A DNA stretch of 42,617 bases from an uncultured Prevotella sp. (GTDB lineage: Bacteria; Bacteroidota; Bacteroidia; Bacteroidales; Bacteroidaceae). Under the pieces are notes generated by a model, which was not told the DNA's origin, searched no databases, and saw only the letters and a program-made list of their open reading frames with translations. Every line of letters begins with the position of its first letter. Within the stretch, counting starts at the first letter, position 1. The stretch covers positions 1 through 42,617 of the forward strand of contig OMUH01000111.1 in the NCBI GenBank assembly GCA_900314195.1, in the 5' to 3' direction. Position numbers and translations under genes: made by a program. This document shows positions 34,037-41,370 of this stretch, one piece after another.

Positions 34037-36076
34037 ATGGCAGACAAACAATCAAAGAAAACAGTGCTTCAGCAGCACATAGGCATTGTGGCCAATGACG
34101 GCTACCTTGCACCCTATGAAGACGCCATACGCGGCCGCCACGAGCATGCGGTGTGGAAAATGAACCAGCTCACCGGGAACGGCAATATGTCGCTGAGCGA
34201 TTTCGCCTCCGGCTATGATTATTATGGTCTTCATCACGACCGCAAGGGATGGGTGTTCCGCGAGTGGGCACCGAATGCCACAGATATATATCTTGTCGGC
34301 GATTTCAGCAACTGGGAAGAAAAGGAAGAATACCGCTGCCAGCGTGTTGAGGGCACCGGCAACTGGGAGCTGCGCGTGCCACGCAAGGCAATGGCACACG
34401 GTCAGCTGTATAAAATGCATGTATATTGGAACGGCGGACATGGTGAGCGCATACCGGCATGGGCACAGCGGGTGGTGCAGGACGACACCACGAAGATATT
34501 CTCTGCACAGGTGTGGGCACCGGCGGCATATAAATGGCATAAACGCAAGTTCAAGCCGAACAAAACGCCGCTGCTGATATATGAATGCCACATCGGGATG
34601 GCGCAGGATGCCGAGCGCGTGGGCACATATACTGAGTTTAAGGACAACGTTCTGCCGCGCATCATAAAAGACGGCTACAACTGCATTCAGATAATGGCCG
34701 TTCAGGAACATCCTTATTACGGCAGTTTCGGTTATCATGTCAGCAGTTTCTTCGCTGCGTCAAGCCGTTTCGGAACTCCGGAAGAGCTAAAAGAGCTTAT
34801 CGATGCGGCTCATCAGAACGGTATCGCCGTCATCATGGACATTGTACACTCTCATGCCGTAAAGAATGAGGTGGAAGGGCTGGGTAACCTCTGCGGAGAT
34901 CCTAATCAGTATTTCTATCCCGGCGACCGCCATGAACACCCGGCATGGGACAGCCTTTGCTTTGACTACGGCAAGGATGACGTTATACATTTCCTGCTCA
35001 GCAACTGCAAATACTGGCTTGAGGAGTTCCATTTTGACGGTTTCCGCTTCGATGGTGTTACCTCTATGCTTTATTACAGCCACGGCCTCGGCGAGGCATT
35101 TACCAACTATGCCGACTACTTCAACGGCCATCAGGATGACAACGCCATCTGCTATCTGACCCTTGCCAACAAACTCATCCATGAGGTCAATCCAGATGCG
35201 ATAACCATTGCTGAAGAGGTGAGCGGTATGCCGGGGCTGGCTGCAAAGTTTGAGGACGGCGGCTACGGCTTTGACTACCGCATGGCCATGAACATACCTG
35301 ATTTCTGGATTAAGACCATTAAGGAACAGAGCGATGAGCACTGGAAGCCGAGCAGCATCTTCTGGGAGACAACCAACCGGCGTGCCGACGAGAAGACAAT
35401 CTCCTATTGTGAGAGCCATGACCAGGCACTCGTGGGCGACAAGACTATTATATTCCGGCTTATTGATGCAGATATGTACTGGCATTTCCGCATCGGCGAT
35501 GAAAATGACAACGTGCGCCGCGGCATTGCCCTGCACAAGATGATTCGCCTTGTTACGGCCGGAACGATAAACGGCGGATACCTTAATTTCATGGGTAATG
35601 AGTTCGGGCATCCTGAGTGGATAGACTTCCCGCGTGAGGGCAACGGATGGAGCTATAAATATGCGCGCCGTCAGTGGCATCTCGTTGATGACCCTGCGCT
35701 GTGCTATCATTACCTCGGCGACTTCGACCGTGACATGCTCGCTGTGATACGCTCGGAGAAGAATTTCAACAATACGCCTGTTACTGAGATATGGCATAAC
35801 GACGCCGATCAGGTGCTTGCCTTCATGCGCGGCCCGCTGCTCTTCGTGTTCAATTTCTCACCGGTACGGTCGTTCACTGACTATGGCTTCCTTGTACCGA
35901 AGGGCGGCTATGACATCGTGCTCGATTCCGACAACAAGAAATACGGTGGAAACGGCCTTAACGATGATGGCATGCGCCATCTTACGCAGTATGACGCACT
36001 ATATGAACAGCAGGGCAAAGAGTGGCTGAAGTTGTATGTGCCGGCACGTACGGCGCAGGTGCTGCGCCTGGTATAG
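34037..36076 (+). CDS. glgB: 1,4-alpha-glucan branching enzyme
   Basis: 679 residues. It cuts and transfers alpha-1,4 chains to make alpha-1,6 branches in glycogen. An N-terminal CBM48 domain (about 62-175) is followed by the GH13 barrel: DIVHSH, GFRFDGV (nucleophile Asp339), AEEVSGMPG (Glu393) and YCESHDQ (Asp462). Its signature sequences resemble the eukaryotic branching-enzyme type more than the enteric GlgB type, as is usual in Bacteroidales. No glycogen synthase or phosphorylase gene lies in the window, so the pathway is split. It is 57 bp before a membrane-protein gene on the same strand. Confidence 0.96.
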   Translation: MADKQSKKTVLQQHIGIVANDGYLAPYEDAIRGRHEHAVWKMNQLTGNGNMSLSDFASGYDYYGLHHDRKGWVFREWAPNATDIYLVGDFSNWEEKEEYRCQRVEGTGNWELRVPRKAMAHGQLYKMHVYWNGGHGERIPAWAQRVVQDDTTKIFSAQVWAPAAYKWHKRKFKPNKTPLLIYECHIGMAQDAERVGTYTEFKDNVLPRIIKDGYNCIQIMAVQEHPYYGSFGYHVSSFFAASSRFGTPEELKELIDAAHQNGIAVIMDIVHSHAVKNEVEGLGNLCGDPNQYFYPGDRHEHPAWDSLCFDYGKDDVIHFLLSNCKYWLEEFHFDGFRFDGVTSMLYYSHGLGEAFTNYADYFNGHQDDNAICYLTLANKLIHEVNPDAITIAEEVSGMPGLAAKFEDGGYGFDYRMAMNIPDFWIKTIKEQSDEHWKPSSIFWETTNRRADEKTISYCESHDQALVGDKTIIFRLIDADMYWHFRIGDENDNVRRGIALHKMIRLVTAGTINGGYLNFMGNEFGHPEWIDFPREGNGWSYKYARRQWHLVDDPALCYHYLGDFDRDMLAVIRSEKNFNNTPVTEIWHNDADQVLAFMRGPLLFVFNFSPVRSFTDYGFLVPKGGYDIVLDSDNKKYGGNGLNDDGMRHLTQYDALYEQQGKEWLKLYVPARTAQVLRLV

Positions 36077-36133
36077 GCAGTCAGCAAATGTGAGGACAGG
36101 TTTTGGAAAACCAAGTAACTATATAATTATAAA

Positions 36134-37228
36134 ATGTATCATTCTGTAAATAGCCCGGCCATAACAAAGGTGACCGCGGCTATTGTTTTTGTTTTTTTTG
36201 TATTTTTCTTCCTTTACGACTGGCAGGGCTACTGTCTTGCCGTCACGCAGCACATTCTCTCGCACGGGGTCACTCATTACGATCTCCTTTACGGGGCTGT
36301 GCTGATCACTCTGATATTGTTTTTGCTTCAGGTGGTGATATATCGTGTAACCCGTCTTGAGGGACGCACGCACACGCTGACCTATTTCCCGTCATTGCTA
36401 TTTCTTACAATGCTGACGGCAGTAAAGCCCGATGCCACGGGCAGCCTGTCGCTGGGAGTATGGTTGGTAGCCGGACCTGTGCTGTTGCTGATATGGGGCG
36501 GCGGCGTGGCCGTGGCGCGTCAGACACAGGTGCTCGAGCGGATTCCGATGCGTGAGGGACATGTGCTCACCAAGCACTTGTGGGTGAATCTGTTTGCACT
36601 GTGCGTGATGATGGTGATGACAGCAGTCTTCAGCAATAATGACGCTGTTTATCATTACCGGGCGAAAATGGAATATCTGATGCTGCATGAGCGTTATGCC
36701 GATGCCCTGCAGGTGGGACGCTATTCGCAGGAAACAGATTCCTCGCTCACCGCGCTGAGGATAATTTGCCTTGAGAAAACACATACCCTTGGCAGTCGTC
36801 TTTTTACATATCCAGTCGTCGGCGGGTCGGCAGTCATGAAGGCGTCATGTCCTGACGTGCATATTCTGATGTGGCAGGACCCTCATGTCCGTATATTCCT
36901 GCGAAAGGGAAAGCGCGTTTATCCGCTGACGCTCGAGCACCGCCTCACGGCGTTCATGCTCGACAAGAACCTCGACGGGTTTGCACGTTTGCTGACAACA
37001 CGCTACAGCGGCCGGCTGTCAGCGCTGCCGCTGCATATACGCGAAGCCCTTGTACTTTATACTCACAAACGCTCTCATCCTAAGATTGTGTATAACGAAA
37101 GTGTTATGGATGCTGATTTCAAAGACTATCGTTCTTTGTATCTGAAAACACCAGACCCGCAGATCAGGCAGAACCAGCTGCGTGATAACTATGGCAGCAC
37201 ATATTGGTATTATTATCAATATGAATGA
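36134..37228 (+). CDS. Hypothetical membrane protein (possibly DUF6057 type)
   Basis: 364 residues. About six membrane helices in the N-terminal half (roughly 12-30, 50-70, 80-97, 104-125, 145-165), then a soluble C-terminal part of about 190 residues with helical-repeat features (ERYADALQVGRYSQETDSS). Bacteroidales family members of this layout are annotated as DUF6057, from memory and so not certain. It is 57 bp after glgB and may be part of the same transcript. Function unknown. Confidence 0.75.
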   Translation: MYHSVNSPAITKVTAAIVFVFFVFFFLYDWQGYCLAVTQHILSHGVTHYDLLYGAVLITLILFLLQVVIYRVTRLEGRTHTLTYFPSLLFLTMLTAVKPDATGSLSLGVWLVAGPVLLLIWGGGVAVARQTQVLERIPMREGHVLTKHLWVNLFALCVMMVMTAVFSNNDAVYHYRAKMEYLMLHERYADALQVGRYSQETDSSLTALRIICLEKTHTLGSRLFTYPVVGGSAVMKASCPDVHILMWQDPHVRIFLRKGKRVYPLTLEHRLTAFMLDKNLDGFARLLTTRYSGRLSALPLHIREALVLYTHKRSHPKIVYNESVMDADFKDYRSLYLKTPDPQIRQNQLRDNYGSTYWYYYQYE

Positions 37229-37325
37229 GACATGTCACATATATTAAATTAAATGACTATCAGCTATTATTCAAATGCTGGAACGTGTACCCACTTCGGC
37301 TCCTCTGTATCTGGTGGACAGAAAT

Positions 37326-37384
37326 GTGCCGGTCCTCAAAAATATCCCTGTTTCTTTTATCGAACATAGTTTCAGGGCCGGCAC
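37326..37384. terminator. Imperfect inverted repeat after the membrane-protein gene
   Basis: GTGCCGGTCCT (37326-37336) pairs with AGGGCCGGCAC (37374-37384), with one G-U pair and a 37-nt AT-rich loop. No run of T follows, so termination is uncertain. It lies between the membrane-protein gene and the Fur-family gene. Confidence 0.4.
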
Positions 37385-37478
37385 AAGGAATGGTCCATGC
37401 CAAAGAGTGAAAATACATCTGTTTAGGTATTTGCGGATATTATTTTAAAATCATTTGTAACTAAAAGAATTTTTTGAT

Positions 37479-37934
37479 ATGGTTAAAATGAATGACGGTG
37501 TTTGCGGCGAGATACTGAAGAGGCACGGCGTGCGCCCTACATCAAACAGAATAATAATATATCGTGAGCTTATTGCCGAGGAGCATCCTTCATCAATGAG
37601 CGAGCTTGAAACGCGTATTATGACGATTGACAAGTCAGGAATATTCCGTACACTCACGCTTTTCAAAGAACACCATCTTGTACATGTCATAGAAGACGGC
37701 GACGGCGAAACGAAATATGAACCGTGCTACAGAAGCAATGCCGACGGAGACGCTGATGACGATGAGCATGTTCATTTCTTCTGTGAGAACTGTCATAAGA
37801 CTTTTTGCCTTTATGATACACCTGTGCCTGACGTGTCAATACCTCACGGCTATATTGTCAGTTCCACAAATTTCGTAATAAAAGGTCTGTGCCAGGAATG
37901 TGCGGCAAAACTCTCTCTTAAACGCCGTGGCTAA
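37479..37934 (+). CDS. Fur-family metalloregulator
   Basis: 151 residues. An N-terminal winged helix (about 8-85) contains RHGVRPTSNRIIIYREL and IDKSGIFRTLTLFKEH. The dimerization part (about 86-145) has the HVHFFCENCHKTFCL segment and a CxxC pair (CQEC) near the end, which would bind structural zinc. It could be a Fur, Zur or PerR-type sensor; the metal cannot be read from the sequence. The acidic stretch DADDDEH just before the metal region is unusual in its length. Monocistronic, with its own terminator. Confidence 0.92.
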   Translation: MVKMNDGVCGEILKRHGVRPTSNRIIIYRELIAEEHPSSMSELETRIMTIDKSGIFRTLTLFKEHHLVHVIEDGDGETKYEPCYRSNADGDADDDEHVHFFCENCHKTFCLYDTPVPDVSIPHGYIVSSTNFVIKGLCQECAAKLSLKRRG

Positions 37935-38052
37935 TTTCTTATGACATAGTTATTGTCAAAACGATGGCCTTCGTAATAAGGTAACGGTTTTGTAATATTT
38001 TTATTCGAACTTGTTTCAAAAATACTCTCGTTGGTTTTGATTCACGAGCAGT

Positions 38053-38090
38053 GCACTAAGTCAGCCATGAAAAGGCTGACTTAGTGCTTT
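38053..38090 (+). terminator. Intrinsic terminator after the Fur-family gene
   Basis: GCACTAAGTCAGCC (38053-38066) and GGCTGACTTAGTGC (38074-38087) are exact complements, with a 7-nt loop and a short TTTTG tail. A strong hairpin with a weak U-tract. Confidence 0.8.
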
Positions 38091-38099
38091 TGACCGGCC

Positions 38100-38674
38100 G
38101 TATATATATTGCGGAAAAGATGCGCAAGTTAATTTTTTATTTCTGAACTTGAATAGTTTGATATGTCTTTAATATCAAGCTTGTGCTATATGGTATTTGA
38201 GTCAGATGCAATTGCGGAATATCTGAGTTGTATTTATTGAATACTTCATATTTTGCAATACAGTATTGCAAAAGTGTAATGTGTGATTATGTGGAACATC
38301 GCACATTTAAACTATGGTATTCTAATAGCCTGTTATAGTTGTATGGTTGTATTTCTGCCTTCTGTATTGATAATTTAGCTAAAACTCTGAAATGTAGTAT
38401 TTTGCGTTTTTGTATTACTGATTAAGACTTAAAAATATTAAAGTTTTGGATGCCTGATGTTTTGCATTGCTGACATACGGTATTCTGAATATTTTGTATT
38501 GCAATTTTTTAATTTTCCGCTGTTTTGCCATACAGTATCAGACAATACTGATTTACTGGCTTACTTGCAATCATGCTGTATCTGAATACGCTATATGTAT
38601 ATACTGAAACCTCGTAACATTGTTAATGTAGTATAAAAGTATCGCTGAATGTCCGTATGCTGATGTTTATTCAT
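38100..38674. other. AT-rich, palindrome-bearing tract upstream of the parA-like gene
   Basis: About 575 bp without an ORF. A perfect 11-1-11 palindrome (TTTTGCAATAC-A-GTATTGCAAAA) lies at 38251-38273. A related phrase, TTTTGCCATACAGTATC, is at 38524-38540. Weaker ATAC/GTAT or ATGGTATT dyads lie near 38190, 38315 and 38478. The motif recurs five or so times at irregular spacing. It could be a centromere-like site or an operator for the ParA pair that follows; it may also be ordinary AT-rich DNA. Confidence 0.5.
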
Positions 38675-38682
38675 TATCTTTG
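38675..38682 (+). promoter_or_regulatory. -7 element of the parA-like operon
   Basis: TATCTTTG fits TAnnTTTG and lies 21 bp before ATG 38704. A -33 TTTG is not clear (TGTC at 38650-38653, 21-bp spacer). Confidence 0.6.
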
Positions 38683-38703
38683 CATCCGGAAAAAATAAAA
38701 AAG

Positions 38704-39534
38704 ATGGCTAAAAATAAAAATAACGTAATTATTCTTTTCGGCAATCAGAAGGGCGGAGTAGGCAAGTCAACACTGTGCGCGCTGTTTGCCAATTATCTTC
38801 TGAAGAAGAAGAAAGACGTGTGCATAATTGACACAGACAATCAAAAAACTCTTTACGGAATACGCAACGAAGAGCTGCCAGCCGTTGAGGAAGCTGTGAA
38901 AATGCAGACCGACAAAGATATAAAGAAGATAGAAAAGCGCATGGCAAAGCTTGACGAGAAGCGGAATGCTGCCAAGTTGAAAGACCTGCGTGTGCAGAAG
39001 GAACTGCTTGAGAAGGAGAAGGCGCAGCCCTACGAGGCTCCTTACGACATTGCAAGCATCAATATCAGTGATTCCGCGTCAACGGCTCAGAACATGCACA
39101 GCTTTGAAACAGCACCGGGCTTTTTCCTTATTGACGCTCCTGGCAACCCGAAAGAGCCCGGACTATATCCGATCTTTGAAGCAGCCGATTTTATCATCGT
39201 GCCGTTTCAGTATGACCGCGGCACGTTCCGCTCAACGGTTGAGTATGCCAAGGCAATAAAACTGATAGGAGAGTCGGGCCAGGCAAAGATTCACGCAAAG
39301 TTCATCTTTGTGCCCAACCGCATAGATTCCCGTATGGGCACGGCAACGGATGAGACAGACATGGACGACAAGGACGACGTGCTGTCAGAGTTCGGAACGG
39401 TAACGCCGGAGATAAACTATAAGAAATGTGTAATTAAATACAACACGTTTGAGCTGACGTCTGAACAGAACGAGGCCGTGCGCTATCCTTTCAATGCAGT
39501 GCTTAAGGAAATTCGCCGTTCGTCAAGAAAATAA
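38704..39534 (+). CDS. ParA-type partition ATPase with coiled insertion
   Basis: 276 residues from ATG 38704; a TTG codon at 38680 is inside the promoter box and is not used. Deviant Walker A NQKGGVGKST (Lys21), the IIDTDNQKT loop, Walker B FLIDAPGNP (Asp144) and the IVPFQYDRGT region are typical of ParA/MinD. Between the first and second core parts is a Lys/Glu-rich helical stretch (about 62-108, with KKIEKRMAKLDEKRNAAKL) that most ParA proteins lack. Followed 47 bp later by a small partner gene, as in the traA/DUF3408 pairs of conjugative elements, but there are no transfer genes here. Confidence 0.9.
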   Translation: MAKNKNNVIILFGNQKGGVGKSTLCALFANYLLKKKKDVCIIDTDNQKTLYGIRNEELPAVEEAVKMQTDKDIKKIEKRMAKLDEKRNAAKLKDLRVQKELLEKEKAQPYEAPYDIASINISDSASTAQNMHSFETAPGFFLIDAPGNPKEPGLYPIFEAADFIIVPFQYDRGTFRSTVEYAKAIKLIGESGQAKIHAKFIFVPNRIDSRMGTATDETDMDDKDDVLSEFGTVTPEINYKKCVIKYNTFELTSEQNEAVRYPFNAVLKEIRRSSRK

Positions 39535-39581
39535 CCAGCCTTACATCAACCAAGTAATATCAACAAAAAATACAGACCGTT

Positions 39582-40037
39582 ATGCCAAAGAAAATAAATG
39601 TGGCTCAGATAATAGCCAAGAACACAGCAAGGGAAAATGAGAACATGGCTCAGATGATAGAGCGTGCGCAGAATCTTGAGACAGATGCCAATGGACTGGT
39701 ACGTCCGCGCAGTCAGGCCGACGATGAGCTGCAGAACATCCGTCAGCAGAATGTAGACGATGATGTTAATCCGCCTACGTCTGAGCAGATGAAACAGCTT
39801 ACCGACCTTGCCATGGCCTATCAGGACAACAACAAGACTTCCAAGGCCAGCATCTTCATCGATGTAGACCTCAAGCGAGTGCTCGACAAGCTGCGTGAGG
39901 CCAGCGGCGGAAAGATTGGTGCGAAGTTCTTCCTTAATGCCATGGTACGTACGTATATAGACAATAACAAGGGCTTCATAAAGGAATATATCACCAACTA
40001 TATGAACAACCAGCGCAACAGCCTGCTTGATTTCTGA
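39582..40037 (+). CDS. Small partner protein of the ParA pair (DUF3408-like)
   Basis: 151 residues. An N-terminal, acidic and Gln/Asn-rich half (about 1-90) is followed by a C-terminal part (about 92-150): KASIFIDVDLKRVLDKLREA, GAKFFLNAMVRTYID, typical of ribbon-helix-helix proteins such as DUF3408/TraB. It would bind the DNA site and stimulate the ParA ATPase. It begins 47 bp after the parA-like stop and has no separate promoter. The absence of other plasmid or ICE genes means the pair could be a chromosomal orphan or the remnant of an element. Confidence 0.75.
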   Translation: MPKKINVAQIIAKNTARENENMAQMIERAQNLETDANGLVRPRSQADDELQNIRQQNVDDDVNPPTSEQMKQLTDLAMAYQDNNKTSKASIFIDVDLKRVLDKLREASGGKIGAKFFLNAMVRTYIDNNKGFIKEYITNYMNNQRNSLLDF

Positions 40038-40119
40038 AATCTGTTTGTAATCTATTTTTCCATGTGCACGCATACAGTGTTAAATATGCATGTCGGTCGA
40101 AAAATAATGGCAGAAAAAG

Positions 40120-40150
40120 TTGGTTTGTTTCTTTCTGTTTACTATCTTTG
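40120..40150 (+). promoter_or_regulatory. Promoter of the 40.2-kb short transcript
   Basis: TATCTTTG (40143-40150) matches TAnnTTTG, and TTGG (partial TTTG match) at 40120-40123 lies 19 bp upstream. The start is expected near 40157. Confidence 0.6.
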
Positions 40151-40209
40151 AAATGTGATTCAGAAGAACACAGGAACCGGTTCCTATAGGCCGGTCATGT
40201 GGATCGGAA

Positions 40210-40311
40210 GTGAACATAAAGCTCTCCGGTTTTAAGAAATTTAATTTGTCTGGCGCGAAGCCACGGCAGCCTGATTCAAACAAAGAGTTGCAACAGGCAG
40301 AAGAAATTTAA
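40210..40311 (+). CDS. Possible 33-residue protein in a promoter-terminator unit
   Basis: A GTG at 40210 opens a frame of 33 codons, beginning MNIKLSGFKKFNLSG and ending NKELQQAEEI, then TAA. It has a mixed charge pattern like a real short protein, not a repetitive or all-hydrophobic string. It sits 53 bp from the inferred transcription start and 15 bp before a terminator, which gives a complete mini-gene. No ATG and no Shine-Dalgarno site are seen. The unit could instead be a non-coding RNA of about 195 nt; its leader has a 12-bp palindrome GGAACCGGTTCC (40173-40184). Confidence 0.35.
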   Translation: MNIKLSGFKKFNLSGAKPRQPDSNKELQQAEEI

Positions 40312-40325
40312 TTTTAATGTTATTG

Positions 40326-40354
40326 AACGCGGAATGTTTCATTCCGCGTTTTTT
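40326..40354 (+). terminator. Intrinsic terminator of the short transcript
   Basis: AACGCGGAAT (40326-40335) and ATTCCGCGTT (40341-40350) are perfect complements with a 5-nt loop, followed by TTTT. A standard form. Confidence 0.9.
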
Positions 40355-40449
40355 GTTGTGTATATGTGATGTTTACTGCAATAGTAAGATGCAAAAAATA
40401 ACTCCTGCATGTTTAAACATAGCCATGAAGGTTTGCCAGTCAAAAACAA

Positions 40450-40668
40450 TCAGTTTGTTGTGCTCAGTGCCTCGGCGAGGCACAATGTTGATTTTCATTG
40501 TATTACGTCACTCTCCGAGGAACGTAGAAAGGGGCTTGTGCGTTTGTCCCCAGTCTGCGCTCGTGCCTCGCTTAGACTGGGGCTACGCAACCATCAGCTT
40601 TTCCAAGGCTGATGGTTGCTTTCCGCCGGCCATATATCTTGCTGAGAAGTTGCGGAAGTTGTTTTTTT
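40450..40668 (+). ncRNA. Structured intergenic element, possible RNA
   Basis: Four stems in about 210 nt: GTGCCTCG/CGAGGCAC (40467-40483), CCCCAGTCT/AGACTGGGG (40548-40582), GCAACCATCAGC/GCTGATGGTTGC (40587-40619), and TTCCGC/GCGGAA (40621-40657), followed by a T7 tract (40662-40668) like a terminator. The loop of the second stem carries a second GTGCCTCG (40563-40570), so CGAGGCAC (40476-40483) could pair with either copy. No good promoter is seen upstream; the element may also be a Bacteroidales dispersed intergenic repeat rather than an RNA gene. An ORF that crosses it is not convincing. Confidence 0.45.
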
Positions 40669-40768
40669 GAACACTACTTATAAAAACTGAACATTTGCTG
40701 AATAGTTATGTACGATCTTCTGGTTCCTATTTGTTGTAAGCTTTTGTAAACTCTAATCTTCTTGTCTT

Positions 40769-41311
40769 TTAGAAATCCATAATGCTCTTCCCGTTACCTT
40801 TATAGTAGACCTCAATGTACAAATCATGATTCTCCTCGTGCATTTTAACGTCAAAGGAATATGTAATATCTTCAGGGGCAATGTTATTGACCAGGTCGGA
40901 AGAAATCTCAGTATGGGCTACGCCAACGCCTCCATAAGGAGTAGCGACACCTGTTCTGTTTTCACCGGTGAAGACCTTCGCCCCTTTAACCTTTATGGCA
41001 ATAGTCTTTCCTCTGAGTTTTTTAAGTCCGTTATTGTCGAATGAGGCAATTGTAGCTGTTTCGTCGGCAGTCAAATAAGCGGTGCTTCCAAGCAGATCAT
41101 ATCCACCGCTAGGCTGAGGGATGGCTACCATTGCTTGAAGTATGAGATATGGCGATTTGTTGATGAGAAATATATTATCCTTGATTTTAAGATTGGAAGG
41201 CACTGTAACTTCAAGTATGTTGTTGGAAGTCAGTGTGCCATTTTTCTCCTGACCAAGCATTGGTAAAGAGAATGTAAAAGCCAGCAGCAGAATAACAGTT
41301 AGATTTTTCAT
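40769..41311 (-). CDS. Small exported hypothetical protein
   Basis: 180 residues from the ATG at 41311 (MKNLTVILLLAFTFSLPMLG); an upstream ATG at 41341 overlaps the -7 box. Signal peptide about 1-21, then a beta-rich mature domain with no motif I recognise (NIFLINKSPYLILQAMVAIP, YDLLGSTAYLTADETATIASF, YSFDVKMHEENHDLYIEVYY). It would be periplasmic or surface-located. The strong promoter (41339-41370) makes it a real gene. Function unknown. Confidence 0.75.
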   Translation of the reverse strand: MKNLTVILLLAFTFSLPMLGQEKNGTLTSNNILEVTVPSNLKIKDNIFLINKSPYLILQAMVAIPQPSGGYDLLGSTAYLTADETATIASFDNNGLKKLRGKTIAIKVKGAKVFTGENRTGVATPYGGVGVAHTEISSDLVNNIAPEDITYSFDVKMHEENHDLYIEVYYKGNGKSIMDF

Positions 41312-41338
41312 AATCGTAAATTGATTTATTAGTAGATA

Positions 41339-41370
41339 CAAAGATACTATTCAATCGTCATATATGCAAA
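41339..41370 (-). promoter_or_regulatory. Consensus promoter of the small exported protein
   Basis: On the minus strand TTTG (41370-41367), a 20-bp spacer, and TATCTTTG (41346-41339) match the Bacteroidota consensus exactly. The leader is about 20 bases. Confidence 0.8.

Noticed and set aside
38100-38674. CRISPR array or iteron origin
   Set aside because: Repeats are not regular in spacing or length, no Cas or replication initiator gene is present; kept only as a possible ParA site.
40080-40283. 67-codon minus-strand ORF over the short transcript region
   Set aside because: It runs against a well-formed promoter and terminator, and has no start context or family similarity.
40317-40670. 117-codon ORF over the structured intergenic element
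   Set aside because: The sequence is dominated by hairpins; the translation has no domain and looks like repeat DNA read in frame.
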